Shown in pieces: positions 1 to 11,168 of a stretch of 64,000 nucleotides of DNA. The notes under the pieces were generated by a model, which worked only from the letters and a program-made list of their open reading frames with translations, did no database searches and had not been told where the DNA came from. The DNA lies in NCBI GenBank assembly GCA_020744225.1, contig JAGMWG010000005.1, positions 1,302,001 through 1,366,000 of the forward strand. Direction: 5' to 3'. The position numbers and the translations under genes are program-made. Every line of letters starts with the position of its first letter. The stretch's first letter is position 1. Source of the DNA: Paraphoma chrysanthemicola (taxonomy: Eukaryota > Ascomycota > Dothideomycetes > Pleosporales > Phaeosphaeriaceae).

Positions 1-963
1 TTCCTCTGACTTGTCCATGATTGCAGCCCGGATTGGTACAGCCCCGCGTTTCGGTGTGCTTGTGCCAGAGGCGGATGGTGGGGAAGTGGTACCTGCGGCC
101 AGTGGTGGTTCGGCGACAGGCTCGGCGTACGCAGGCGGTGGTGCACCATATGCTGGAGGCGCTTCTGCGGTGTGTGCGGCTGCTCGCTCGGCTTCGGCCT
201 CTGCCTCTTTCGCTTTGGCGGCAGCACTCGGGCTGGTCGTGTCGGCTGCGCCAGGGGTGGGATCGGTCGCCGTTGGTTGTCCTGCAGGAGCAGAGCTGGA
301 TGCTTCTGCCTTCTCAGCTTGTGCTGCCGCAGCTTCTTGCTCCTCCATTTCTCGCATTGAAATCTCCATGGTCTTGGTCAGGTCCTTCATGAGCGATATC
401 TCGCCGATCCTGCAGCGGTTAGCAGTTGTTCTTGTGCTTTGTGACCCGCATTTTGCGTGCAAGTGTTGTGACGTACCAGTCCACGAAGGCCTCTCCACCA
501 AAGATCATGGTGAAGAACTCGGACGGATCCTCTGGAGCCTAGTCAGCGCGCCGCAACTACATTCGAGTCTTATATTGCGTACCAAACCCGCTACTCGGCA
601 TCGCTCCTTCCTTGCCATATTTGTCGTAAGCCGCTCGTAGTTGGTCGTCGCTGAGAATCTGGTACGCTTCGCCAATCTATTGCAATGTGAGCCCCGCATC
701 ACCAAAACATAGTGACAGACGTGACAGCAACCGATGCCCGCGCGGCAGGAGAAGACCTACTTCTTGAAACTTTGCGTGCGCCGTTTCGTCGCCAGGATTC
801 TTGTCTGTCCACATATGAGCTTCGAACACTTCCTCTCCGAGCACATGCGCGCATTACCGGGATGTAGTTTGATAGCAAGCTTGCGGTACGCCTTCTTGAT
901 CTCGAGTTCGGTTGCTGTGGGAGGCACGCCGAGGGCGTCATAGTATGCTGTTTCTACGACCAT
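1..963 (-). CDS. DnaJ/X-domain co-chaperone (CAJ1-like), 3' end beyond window
   Basis: Hsp40 co-chaperone that would stimulate an Hsp70 ATPase. Five exons read on the minus strand: 963-858, 804-761, 676-583, 531-477 and 409 to the left edge; the introns are 53, 84, 51 and 67 nt. The J domain fills residues 1 to about 70 (YDALGV start, HPDKNPGD across the first splice, YDKYGKEG end). It is followed by GFEDPSEFF and an FVDWIGEISLMKDL segment, as in the yeast Caj1/Djp1 X-domain class. An Ala/Glu-rich coiled stretch and a Pro/Ala-rich tail run off the edge. There is no Cys-rich zinc region, so it is not a type I DnaJ. The start is the ATG directly before VVETAYYDALG. The subclass call rests on family knowledge. 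Confidence 0.88.
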
Positions 964-1460
964 GATTGCGGGTATCGATATGTGGGTAGAGTGTAGAACG
1001 CTTGGGGTTGTCAAGTCAAGTCAAGTCGCTGTTAGGTTTTGGGCGCGCGGAAATTCGTGGCTGCCGCCAGTGCCGCGCCACACAACAGACGTCATCCGCT
1101 GGCTGAGCCACTTTTTGCGCGTTCGCTCACAACAACTCACGCACGTCAATGGCACAGATTGTATGTTCATTCTCATTCATACATATGCCAAATAAGAGAG
1201 CTGACGTCTAGCAGACACCCTCCGAGTCGGGGTATAACTCTCAAGGCCAGATGAATCATGTTAGAAAACCCATATCACCTATCGCCGCCCATGCATAGTG
1301 CCAGAAACAGATTCCGTGATCATGACCCAGTAACCATGTACTTTTGATCCAAACGGGCATAAGCCTCATTGCGGTCCCAAAACGTGGAGTCCGCTTGACT
1401 ACTCGGGAAATCAAGACGAGAGCTGGCCCAGATAGGCCAACTTCTCCAGCATTCGGCTCC
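964..1460. other. Intergenic, DnaJ 5' flank and eIF4E 3' flank
   Basis: No coding sequence is supported here. A short direct repeat of CAAGT units lies near 1011-1025, and GACGTC occurs near 1088 and 1203. This stretch should hold the DnaJ promoter and the eIF4E 3' UTR. No core element is clear. Confidence 0.6.
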
Positions 1461-2333
1461 TTAGACGGTGAACTTGGCCTTCGCACGCGTGCTACCGGCA
1501 TGGGCGGCATCCGTGTGACCAGAGAACTCAACGGCCTCATTCTCCTTGAGCTGGAGAGCCTGCTTGAACCGCTTGCCAATCTTCTGAAGCGCCTCCTTGC
1601 CCTGCTCCGCGGTCCGGCCCTTGCCCTGATCGCCAGGAAGAGCACGGCCTACGGAGCGTGTCCAGAGACCGATACGATAGAAGCCTCGCCTAACGTTGAC
1701 GACTACGCCCATGACCTCGTTGTCGTCCTCGTCCTCGAGGTTCTCGCCAATTGCTGCGAGCATGACGTGGAGCCAGAGCGCATCAATGTTGATCGCCTTC
1801 TTGTCCTTGAACTGGAAGGCCCACTTGCCGCCGTGCTTGTTCTGCGAGTCTTCCCACTCTGGCCGTACACCCTTCTTGAACAAGTGGTAGTCAGACTTGA
1901 GTGCGAGGTCGGAGGTAGGTGTGATGTTGTTCTGTCGCTGTCAGTCAACGAAGTGGGCGAATCACCGAGGCGAGGGTACTCACGTAGATGCCCCAAAACT
2001 CCTCCACTGAATCGAACGAGATGACCTCCTTCAGTAGCTCATTCCAGTTGTCGCCCTAAAATCGTCAGTCCTGTTACGCGGATGCTGCCGCATGCTGCTG
2101 CGTACCTTGCCGCTCGGTGGTTTGGTGAACCAGAGCGTCCATGTGTTCATGAGAGGATGCTTGACGTTGAAGTTCTCGGGGTCGTGGAAGACGGTGCGGA
2201 TCTCGCTCTCGCCTGTGTTGGCGCTGCTCGATGATTTCTCGGTGCTGTCGCCTGAGCCCTCGGTGGGTGAGATGGGGATCGTGTCCAGCGGGACCTGCTG
2301 GTCGGGCTTCGGTGCAGTCGCGACGTCAGCCAT
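1461..2333 (-). CDS. Translation initiation factor eIF4E (mRNA cap-binding)
   Basis: Binds the m7G cap and recruits eIF4G in the cytoplasm. Three exons: 2333-2106, 2055-1984 and 1931-1461, with introns of 50 and 52 nt; 256 aa, the usual size for a fungal eIF4E. After an acidic, Ser/Thr-rich N-tail (about 55 residues) come the family landmarks in order: HPLMNTWTLWF, GDNWNELLKE, EEFWGIYNNI, RPEWEDSQNKHGGKW and ALWLHVMLAAIGE. The Trp of DNWNELL and the Trp-Glu of PEWED match the two cap-stacking tryptophans and the glutamate that contacts the guanine. The C-terminus ends KAKFTV. The start is the first ATG (MADVATAP). The next gene on the same strand is DnaJ. Confidence 0.95.
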
Positions 2334-3051
2334 TGTGAGGTTGTAGCGTGACCGGTAGGGTTATTAGAGGGCTGGTGATGTCCAAATAGCGCCGCAAGAG
2401 GAGGAGGGGTGTGTGAGGTGGTTGTGATTATGGGTGCGGAGGTGAAGTGAGGCGGGGTTGTCGAAGCAGTCGAAGTCGCGCCGGGCGATTTCTTTAATGG
2501 ATGCAGTCGCTAAGCTATTCTGCCTGACTTGACGTGATAGGCGGAAGGGTCGAGGTGGCAGTTGGGTGGTCGCGAGCGGGCGTGTGTCTGCAGTTATTGA
2601 TCTTGAAGCGAGCCCGAGAAAATGCAGGTGCTTTGGAGCGCGGTGGCGCTAGGACCTGATTCGTCGCGTCTCACCACTGTCTCTAAAACGCAACTTTATT
2701 GTCATCATCAACAAACTTGATATTATACTATTTCAAAAAAAAAGAATGTCTGTGCCACCGCCGTGAATAGAGTTCGCAAGGTCATTCTCTCCACAAGCAG
2801 CCTCGTCGCCGAGCAAGGCGCATGTTCGATATAAGCACTTCTCGGCCCAAACCACAGCCATCAGAGGGCAGGGTTGGAATTTGACATCCGTGCTAGGACA
2901 GCGTTACATCACCTCACACATCGATACCGAGACCGAATGCGAATACACATAACTAATAAATTAGAATTTGCTAGATCATGCATACCTGGCGCAGAACGAA
3001 GTGGCGCCATGGACTATAATACATATCGACGTGAATTTCGAAGCGCTGCGA
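2334..3051. other. Intergenic, eIF4E promoter and ERG9 3' flank
   Basis: No gene is seen. Next to eIF4E the minus strand is pyrimidine-rich (2385-2425), as is common in fungal 5' leaders. An A-rich run lies at about 2733-2745. An open stretch at 2874-3095 + runs into the ERG9 coding end and has no family signature. Confidence 0.55.
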
Positions 3052-4688
3052 TTATAGCTCGCTATGGCCAGGAGCTGCCTCGACGATCTTCGTGACTTCG
3101 GCAACCTTGGTGACATTTGAGGTCGACCACCCTAAGAGCTGGCTGAACTGGCTCTTGAATTCGTAGTAGGCAATGTCGAAGCGAGCGCCGGCCATCCAGG
3201 CAACGAAGAGCTGAGTTTCGTTAGCGAAGTCAGGTAGATATTAGCGGAAAGGCATACCATGAAGAATGTGATGACGCCTACTGTGAGCATCACAGCAGTG
3301 ATCATATAGATCATGTCCCACTTGGCTTCTGCGTCTTCCTTCGCCTTCTTCTCCGCCTCTTCGACGCTGGCGGGCGACTTCTGGTCAACAGGAGGCTTCT
3401 GTGATGGGAAGATTGATTCGATGAATTGCTCAATCTGCATCATATTAGCACGCGCATCTGCGTCTCTTAAGAGATACTCACCCTGCCTAATGCAATGCTT
3501 ATCTTGAGGAAATTCGGGTCGTGTGGGTTGTTCTTTTGGTGGATCTTGCGCGCATATTTCTTAAACACCTCACACACCAGTTGCAGGTTCTGCGACGATT
3601 CGATCATGAGTTGACATGCTTCTCCCTTGGTGATTTTGACATTCTTCTGGAAAACGTCATAATTCTGGAAGCACACCGCTAATGTGGCAATGGCCATGGA
3701 TTGCGGGATCGCACAAAAGTTGAATACGCTCTGTTCCCGGAGACCTGCGAGGTAGTAGAGACAGTCGTCCGCGCGTGTCAAGGCCGTGAGGATCATCTCG
3801 GAGCTGCAGTTCAAGGCTTGTTGTTTATACTCAGGCTTGAAGAGGTCCTCGAACTTGTCCACGTGTTTCGACCAGATCTCCCTAGGCCAGAACCGCCGTC
3901 CATCATCCAAGTCCTCTTTGATGTCACGGGTAATGTTGACTTGCTGGAGGAATTGGCCCATAGACTCCATAAGCTCCGGCCTCTTCAGTAGTGCTGCGTT
4001 TGCGAGGCCAGCCTCTACGAAGAGACGTGTACATCCCTCACCGACAAGACCAGCAACGTAATGGCAGTAAAGCTCGTAGTCCTTGATGGTGTTTACTCCA
4101 TTGATGTTGTGCTCGGCGTTGTTCGCGTAGTCAGCCATGCCATTTCCCATGCGCTTGGTAATATCCTTGATGATCTCCCTGTACGCTGGCTTGACCTGCT
4201 TGAACTCCTCAATGACGACGTTGAATTCAACTAGCAGCTGCCTGTCCTTCTCGTTGGGGCCGTTATCGTTGAAGGTCCACCCATCCTGCTCCAGGATCTC
4301 GTGGAAGTTGCGCAGAATTGGCTCCTTCTTCTCTAATGGTATCGTCATATCGTCCTCCACAGTGTCGAGGCCGCGAAGGACTAGGTAGAATAGCGCCACG
4401 GGAACGAGGAGCTCGGGATGCAGCTCCATAATGACGGCCGCGAAGCTGCGACTCGTCAAGGAGAGAAAGTGGAAGCATCGCTTGGTGTTCTCGGTTTCTT
4501 TGGCTTCAAGGCGCTCGTGGACGGGGTTGTGCCAAACTTTCCTGCTCGCGGTGTTAGGACTCTGCGCTTCTTCTCTGGTGCCATCGCATTGCGGCAAAGG
4601 CTTTTCAGTATGCAGCATACCATTGAATGATCGAGCGCAATTCGTTGGGGTGGAACACATAGTAGGCTATGCTCGACGGGCTCGGCAT
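3052..4688 (-). CDS. ERG9: Squalene synthase (farnesyl-diphosphate farnesyltransferase)
   Basis: Condenses two farnesyl diphosphates to presqualene diphosphate and reduces it to squalene, the first committed step of ergosterol synthesis, at the ER membrane. Four exons: 4688-4621, 4541-3482, 3434-3258 and 3210-3052; 487 aa. Exon 1 supplies the N-terminus with HPNELRSIIQW, and the TGG codon is split by the 79-nt intron. Visible motifs are TSRSFAAVI, the first Asp-rich motif DTVEDD, YCHYVAGLVGEG, and the second Asp-rich motif in DIKEDLDDGRRFWP. A C-terminal hydrophobic segment (MIYMITAVMLTVGVITFFM plus exon 4) is the expected membrane anchor. The last two introns are each 47 nt. Nothing looks broken. 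Confidence 0.96.
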
Positions 4689-5699
4689 GGTGGGCAGGAA
4701 TCAAGGAGTTGCTGAGAGGCGTTTGCGCAAGTGGATGGTGCAACAGATGCACGAATGTTGCGCAACACAGGTCAATGGAATTGACAGAAATTTGTAGTAT
4801 CAGAAGATAGAAATCCCGGGGCGCTGGGAATTGACAGCTACCAGACCGCGACAGGGAAGAAAGTGAGGTTGGCCGGGGCTCTTCTCCACACTTATTGGAC
4901 CCTCATGCGCACGGCCGCATTTCCTCCGTGCCGAGTAACATTACGCCCCCGGACTGAGCCTTCCGGTAGAATTCAACCCGCATCGTTGGCACTCGCTGTT
5001 TCTTGCTTTACAACGGTGCTCTACTTTGAGGCTTGCTGCCTCTTACGGTGTTTCATCCCGAGCATCGACCTCTGCAGGCGCTGCATATCTGATAGGATTG
5101 ATTTCGCCTGTGAGGGCTTAGATTTCGAGATGTGGACGCGGAGCATCAGCACCACCCGCCGTCCAAAAGCGTCAGCCATCAGCAGTCTACGGAATAAGAC
5201 TAGTCCATCCCCCCACTATGCTGGATATCGAAAGAGTTCTCGAGAAACAATATTTGGACGGGTGTGTAGCGGTCGAACACCTACGGGCCGGAGGCGGATT
5301 CTGTCACGAATGCCGCTCGAGCACCGCAAGTCTGCAGCGCATCCGCAAATATCGGGCACCAGCCTGCCACGATGATCAAATCACCTTGGCACTTTCAATG
5401 TAACATTGTTCACAGTCACACGAGTCTGAATGGCACGAAGCATGAACAAACATCCTGTACATTGTTGCTAAATAGACAGACCGCCTCGACACAGCCAAAC
5501 GGTCTGTCCATCTTGAAGGAATATCAAATGAAAGTAGAAAGAAAACGCTACGCTATGCAATCAAACGAACTGGACTGAGTCAGCCACCATGGCCATGCAG
5601 ACGCGGAACAAGCGATTGCCTTACAGTATTAACGGTCAAACCTTATTTCCATCTCTGGTTTCCCCATATAAGTTTCATGTATCCCTATATTGTACATGC
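4689..5699. other. Intergenic, ERG9 promoter region
   Basis: No supported gene. A 170-codon open frame at 4863-5375 + has no recognisable motif and a composition unlike the real exons nearby, so I treat it as chance. The ERG9 promoter should lie in the part next to 4689. I could not identify a sterol-response element with confidence. Confidence 0.5.
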
Positions 5700-6659
5700 T
5701 CACCAGAACTTCAACCAGCTCAACCATCTCCGTGTTTTCGAGCCAGTGGCGTAGCCGCCTTGCGTAGGATTAGGCCTGTAACCATTCTTAGGCTGGGGAG
5801 TGTTTGGCTTGTATCCGTTTTGGGGAGTGTTTGGCTTGTATCCGTTTTGGGGAGTGTTTGGCTTGTAATCAGGTCGCTTGTCTGGCTTCATGAACTTCCA
5901 GTACTCGTTGTTGGCATCAAAGTACGGTGGGTCGACACCGTCGCCCACCCACTGCGGTGGGTAGTCCGGTACGGATGGGTTGACAGGTGGGCGAGGCTGC
6001 GGCCTGCCGGGTCTACCGGGCTTGCCTGGCTTGGGACGGCTAGGGCTCCATGGGTACGGCTTCTGGCCCTGGTTAGGATCCCACGGGTACGGGCCTGGTC
6101 CATCGACCGGTGGTCTTGGGTAAGGGCGTGGGCGTGGGTTGGGATTCGTTGGCTAACAAAGCATGTCAGTAGCCGCAATTGTAGGACCGCGCGAAAGGCA
6201 GCTACAAAGTCGATTGACTTCTCGCTGCTCTTTCTAAAGAAGCGCTGGCACGTACCCCTTTCCATGCCTCATTCCGCCAGACATCCAGGCGATTGATGCC
6301 TCCACAAGATTTGGTCGTTTCACTGGGGCAAGGAATTTTGCACTCGCCAGGCTTTGGCACCGGCTTGCTCGTGTATGCATTACCACAGTGACAGCTATCG
6401 CCATTCACGGTTGCAAAATACTTGTACGGAGCAGCGGGCGCCCTGGTTGATCGTGTTGTACACAGCCTGTGTTACGGTAAGCATGTGATACACTGAAGAA
6501 ACAGAACGATATGTTTGCTCACGCTTTACAGCCCGTTTGGGTGAGCCCATCATCGGCAGGGAAGATTGCTCCATTCAGTAGAGAAGGTCCGCTGTTTGTC
6601 CTGAATCTATACTCGAAACACCCTTGCCATGGGTTGTTAGGAATATCGTGCTTCAGATC
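5700..6659 (-). CDS. WSC-domain protein with Pro-rich repeat tail (5' end unresolved)
   Basis: Probably a secreted or wall-associated carbohydrate-binding protein. Supported exons are about 6659-6523, 6466-6256 and 6152-5700, with introns of 56 and 103 nt. Joined, they give a full WSC domain: WQGCFEYRF, GPSLLNGAIF, CKALC across the first splice, then YKYFATVNGDSCHCGNAY, CKIPCPS and SCGGINRLDVW. After it comes a Pro/Arg/Gly-rich tail with three copies of a nine-residue NGYKPNTPQ-type repeat, ending WLSWLKFW. The frame is closed by TAG just before GATCTGAAG (6659), which looks like an intron acceptor, so a first exon with a signal peptide probably lies upstream. I could not place its ATG. A TATAA-like motif sits on this strand at 6884-6891. 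Confidence 0.75.
5794..5868. repeat. 27-bp tandem repeat (coding minisatellite)
   Basis: Units begin at 5794, 5821 and 5848 with TGGGGAGTGTTTGGCTTGTA; the third unit is incomplete. The units are nearly identical and encode the nine-residue NGYKPNTPQ repeat of the WSC protein on the minus strand. Because the unit is a multiple of three, copy-number change would keep the frame. Confidence 0.93.
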
Positions 6660-7538
6660 CTATATTCAGAGTCAGCAGACTGCGTCGAAGCAGTATAACA
6701 ATGTTCAAATGCTGCAAAATTCTGGCTCTGCAAATTGAAAAGATAAGATTGGTCAACTGTTGGGCTTGGGAGAGACAAGGATAGACAAGTTCAGATGCAA
6801 AGAGCGTCAAGTACTAGCATTTTCTTGACGGCAACGAGCATCAAGAAAGTGCGATGGCAGAGCAAGTCAGATAAGCATGGTGTCTTTATAATTCCGTCAA
6901 TATCGCGCAGAGTGTTCTGCTATAACTGAAGAATGGAGCTTAGTCCATTCTTGCGACGCTAGCTAGGTGCGAGGGAGTAGCTGCTTCCAAAAAGAGATGG
7001 GAATGTTAATCTCCTGCTCTGTCAGCCAATGAGACGAGAGGATCGAAGGGCCGACTCGTCATCTATACTGACTGTGTCACCAATCTGATCATATGACTCG
7101 CAGGCAGCATGTTACCGTGGTGAGGTGCGCGTGTAACCACGAATGCAGCCCCGGCGCCTTGTGGTGGTTAGGGATCGCGCTAGTCGGAAAGGTCGAATCA
7201 CACATTTTCGAGATGGGCGAACAAAATTGGCGAATGCTTGTCTGTCATATTCACCAAATTCATCTCTTATGGAGATTGCTTGTTTGCACGATTGATGCTC
7301 CACCTCAGACCTAAACATGCGCCGATCCGCGATAGTACGCCTCGTTTCGGAGGAAAAGAACTCACGCCTGGTCCAGGAAGGACCTCTTCTGCCGCCACGA
7401 CAGCCGATTCTAGTTCGATCTTCCCTTGCCAATGTGCTGAGGTAGCTGAATCTAATTTAGATTTTCCAACTGAATGGCTCTAGCTATCTCCTAAGTTGAA
7501 AGAGCCTCGATGCGGGCATACCTAGGCATGCCGCCGTA
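6660..7538. other. Intergenic, putative first exon and promoter of WSC gene
   Basis: Expected to hold the missing 5' exon and promoter of the WSC gene (minus strand), followed by the 3' flank of the MBL-fold hydrolase. Minus-strand ATGs near 6835 and 6815 start frames too short to judge. The open frames at 7093-7314 + and 7112-7432 - show no family features. Confidence 0.4.
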
Positions 7539-8375
7539 TCATTGCTTGAGAAGGCTGGCACCGGCCCAACATGATCCTGGATTGATGCGTTCAGGATACA
7601 ACTCAAGCATACGATGATAGAGGTCTTCCGCTGTCTTCGTTTCTTTACTGAGCCGGTTGAAATTCTGTAGATAGACCTTTGTTTCCTCGACTGCTTCCGG
7701 ACCAAAGCCTTTGCTGGGATCACTATGTCCGCCTACTACATTTTTAGGATGAAGGGCGGCAATTTTGTCCAAAGCTGCGATCCATTCAATTCGCGATGAC
7801 TCAGACTTTGATTCTCCTAGGAAGGGGTGCGTGTTTGCGTAGACCGCGTCACCAGCCACAGCAAGGCCGATCGAGGGTACCCAAAGAACCGTGGTGTCGT
7901 CTGTATCTGTGTGCCCTAACCGAATGGCCTGGAGACTTTCTCCCTCCAGCGTCAACTCGTCTCCGTCCAGAGCTTCACCAATTACAGGGTCTGTTGGAAT
8001 CTTTCCGGGAAAGAGTTTGTTCCAGAATTGGATTCCTTCCGGGGATGCTTGCTGTTTCATCTTGGCCACCGATTCACTTATGGCAACTACTTTGGCGTTC
8101 GGGAAGGTTTGAAGTATTAGCCCGCACCCAAAGAAGTGATCGCCGTGCCCGTGAGTAACGTAAATATGGGTGATGTTCTTTCCGGCGGCAACAACCCATT
8201 CCAACAACTCCTTCGCCGCATCGTTCGTCAACTGAGCATCTACGAGAATTGCATCCTTGTCGCCAAATACTAAGGTTGAGCTTGTAGATACCCACTTCAA
8301 GTGGTCGTGTCCCGGCGGACCATTCCTTGTAGCGCTGGGACGAGTCGTGAAGAAAACCTTGAAGTCGAGGCCCAT
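7539..8375 (-). CDS. Metallo-beta-lactamase-fold hydrolase
   Basis: Intronless, 278 aa. The metal-binding signature THGHGDHF lies at about residues 94-101. Further ligands follow as expected for the fold: the His of RLGHTDTDD, the Asp of AVAGDAVY and the His of VVGGHSDP. This places it with MBL-fold hydrolases that bind one or two zinc ions. The substrate cannot be read from the sequence; relatives include lactonases, thioesterases and enzymes of secondary metabolism. The start is the ATG at 8375 (MGLDFKVFF). The frame is open further upstream, but that part (CNCAIHYIYRP...) looks non-coding. Lack of introns and bacterial-style similarity would fit transfer, but this is inference only. Confidence 0.85.
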   Translation of the reverse strand: MGLDFKVFFTTRPSATRNGPPGHDHLKWVSTSSTLVFGDKDAILVDAQLTNDAAKELLEWVVAAGKNITHIYVTHGHGDHFFGCGLILQTFPNAKVVAISESVAKMKQQASPEGIQFWNKLFPGKIPTDPVIGEALDGDELTLEGESLQAIRLGHTDTDDTTVLWVPSIGLAVAGDAVYANTHPFLGESKSESSRIEWIAALDKIAALHPKNVVGGHSDPSKGFGPEAVEETKVYLQNFNRLSKETKTAEDLYHRMLELYPERINPGSCWAGASLLKQ

Positions 8376-9039
8376 GATTTCACAAGTATGACGATGAGCT
8401 AGCTGTGTTGTGTGAAAGTTCGAAGCGGGCACGAGAAGTTGAAGAGTCCACAAGATAGGTCTGTATATGTAATGAATTGCGCAATTGCATTGTTCTACAT
8501 GATTGGTCATTTGGTGTTTCTTTGCTGGCCAAATGCAGCTTTATTAGTGATCAGGCCTCGGCGAGAAATAATCGCGGATCCGGCCTTCAAATCATAAAAC
8601 AACGTTTCAGTAACTTTGAATCTCGGGCGTTGTCACTACTCTCTGATCCGATGTAATCCATCAATTATGGCACGGTGATGTATGGTCAAGCCATAGCAAA
8701 ATGGTGGGTGGAGACGTCGCGTGGGTAAGCAGCTGTAAACTATGCCTCATTCAGACACCGCGTATACTATCGGTAGCACATACTACGGTATGGTAGTATC
8801 GCCCTGGACGCATCAACGAGCTCGGCATCCGTTGATTATTTATCGCCAATGTGATTACATGCAAGTAGCCATCTCACAGGAATTTGAACCCCACAGTTCA
8901 ACTTGGATGTGTGACTTGGCAGCCAAATGTAAATGAAGCCAGCAGCTCCTCTGGTTTTGTGAATACGGGAAGCTCAATTCGTACATCTCTGGATTCAATC
9001 GTCTCCAAAGAAGGCAAACACGCAGAATACGTGAACAAA
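8376..9039. other. Intergenic between two divergent hydrolase genes
   Basis: A 664-nt spacer shared by the minus-strand MBL hydrolase and the plus-strand alpha/beta hydrolase, so it should contain both promoters. No coding sequence or clear regulatory motif was recognised. Base composition is AT-richer than in the neighbouring housekeeping genes. Confidence 0.5.
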
Positions 9040-10061
9040 ATGCCTCGATATTCGAGTTCCATAGATGGAGCGAACCTTTTCTATCGCCAATACCATCCGA
9101 CAAGTTCACCAACTCCTTATCGTTTGGAAACTTCTGCAGAAGCCAAAACACGAACACTCGTCTTACTTCACCAATGGCCCCTCTCATCTCGCATGTACGA
9201 CCCGATTCTGGTCCAGCTATCGGAGTCACACAGATATCCATGCATTGCGCCGGATCGACGTGGCTTCGGCAACAGTGACTGGGTAAATGCTGTAGCAAAA
9301 GGCGGCGTTTCATATGATGTTCTCGCACAGGACATAGTAGATCTTCTTGAAACTACCAAACCAGGGCCGTTTGTTTTTGTTGCTGCCAGCATGGGCACTG
9401 GCGAAGCTCTTCTTGCATACTCGAAGAGTGCCTACATCCGGGAGCATTGCCAAGTCAGTTGAAGAGAATCGTGAAGGTAGTGCTATTCTTGCTCATGAAT
9501 TACCAGGGCATGATTTGGATTAGTACCTCCCTCCCATACCCAGTTCAGTCGCCCGACTTCCCAGACGCTTTGCCGCGAGGTGCGTGGGATGCAACGCTTG
9601 ACGCAATAAGAAAAGACAGGTCTAGCTTTATCGAAGCTATTATCAGAGGCCCCATCGGAGTGGGTGCGTCCCGCACGGTGTCTGACAAAACGGTCAAGCA
9701 GTTTGAGAGAATCTTCTTCCAGAGTGATCCTATCGCTGTAGAACGATGCCTGCAAGTATTCACTTCTGTGGACCTCACTGAGAAGATACGGGAGTTTGGA
9801 GAAGCTTTCAGGCATCCCTTCCTACTTATCCACGGTAGTGCGGATGGGGGAGTATCAGCTGCTTCAAGCGTAGACCTTGTGAAGAAAGTGGTTCCCAAGG
9901 CTGAGCTTCGCCTCTACGAAGAAGGTGGACACAGTAAGACTAAATATATTTTGAATTGTAAGATCGTTTCAAAGCTAACTTAGCTGGCAGTCCTAATACT
10001 CGCATACACGGATGAACTACTATCCGACATTGTGCAATTTATGAATGCTCTGGATGGCTAG
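9040..10061 (+). CDS. Alpha/beta hydrolase, cofactor-free haloperoxidase-like
   Basis: Three exons: 9040-9453, 9507-9933 and 9991-10061; 303 aa. Fold landmarks in order: LVLLHQWPLSSRMYD (oxyanion region, as in non-haem bromoperoxidases), PDRRGFGNSD, the nucleophile Ser in FVAASMGTGE, HPFLLIHGSADGG (acid Asp region), and His in EEGGH just before the last splice. The usual nucleophile elbow GxSxG is AxSxG here. Intron 1 uses GTCAGT...CCAG and restores REHCQ-GMIWIS. Intron 2 (9934-9990) has a GCTAAC branch site, and the final 23 codons form a helix-like end. It is probably an esterase or lactonase rather than a true peroxidase. Its divergent neighbour is the MBL-fold hydrolase. Confidence 0.82.
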
Positions 10062-11168
10062 CCTTCCGTCGATGGGTTATAAGGCAAATTAGCAGCCTGC
10101 TAGAAACTCGCACAATACATAGATAGCAAATCTATCGATAGTCGTTGTGCTTTGCTATCGAACTTAATGTGCGGTTGTTGCCTTCCTGCATGGCCATCTT
10201 GGAAAATCTGGAAGATCACAAGTTACAGTCCATAGATCTAAGCCATTTTTTAGATTCCATGTTCGCCGATAGTAAGACGCACGTGAGATTGGATTTGTTT
10301 GCCATTGAGACTTCGCACCAAGACACACCCAGCCTACAGGGGTTTGCTATTAACTTATTGAAGATGAGCGGTAAGAGGGGCTGTATTACATTCAATTACC
10401 CGTCTGAACAGCGAAATGTGGTGGCCGAAGGTATTTGGCCATGAGATTCCGTTGTGATACAACCACCTAGGCCTAGAGGCTATTTCTGATTCTTATTCCC
10501 GTATTGAACAATCACTGCGTGTCCTAAGCCATCAGAGATGCTCACTAGGATTGACAAGATTCGAACAAATCCATTGCATGATTCAGGTGACCTGGGTCGA
10601 CTAGAAGGCGATGTCCATAAGGTGTGCGGTCATCACTCCTAGCAGTGCCGCAACAACCCTGTCAAGTTATACTAGTCCTGATCAACTACCACAATAACAA
10701 AGTCGCAGTGTTGGTTTTGGATACGAGCTCAAACTTGGTCGGGTTAGGAGCATTGCAGAAGACGTAAAGCCGAGTGACATCAAAATATCGTCATGGTATA
10801 GACTTGGAATATGCTTGGTTCGCCTAGGAGATGTAATGAGCCTTTGAAGATACCTAGGTAAGTCAATACATGTTTATGTCGTCTGCCGACCTTCTGGCCA
10901 GCGCACAATTGCAGGTACTTGGACTGAGGCATGATTCGGTTATGATTAGTGAAGTGTCTTATATAAGCATCCGAGGCCGACACTTGACCACGCGTGATCT
11001 GAAGCTAAAGTTGCTAGAAAACTTCTTAGGTATCTCATCCTGGTAAGTAATCCGGTAAAGTGAGGCATGTCGACGCATTCATGAATCGACATACGAACGC
11101 TTCAATATAAGAGGTCGTTCTCACACCATCCCGACCACCCAATCGTGCGTTCGCAACTGCAATCAACC
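10062..11168. other. AT-richer intergenic spacer
   Basis: No supported gene. A 99-codon frame at 10145-10444 + lacks recognisable motifs. Several CCTAGG-core palindromes occur (about 10468, 10825 and 10854). No terminal repeats, transposase remnants or C-to-T style decay could be established by eye. Confidence 0.45.

Noticed and set aside
4863..5375. 170-codon plus-strand open frame upstream of ERG9
   Set aside because: No motif, no plausible splice partners, and it lies where the ERG9 promoter is expected.
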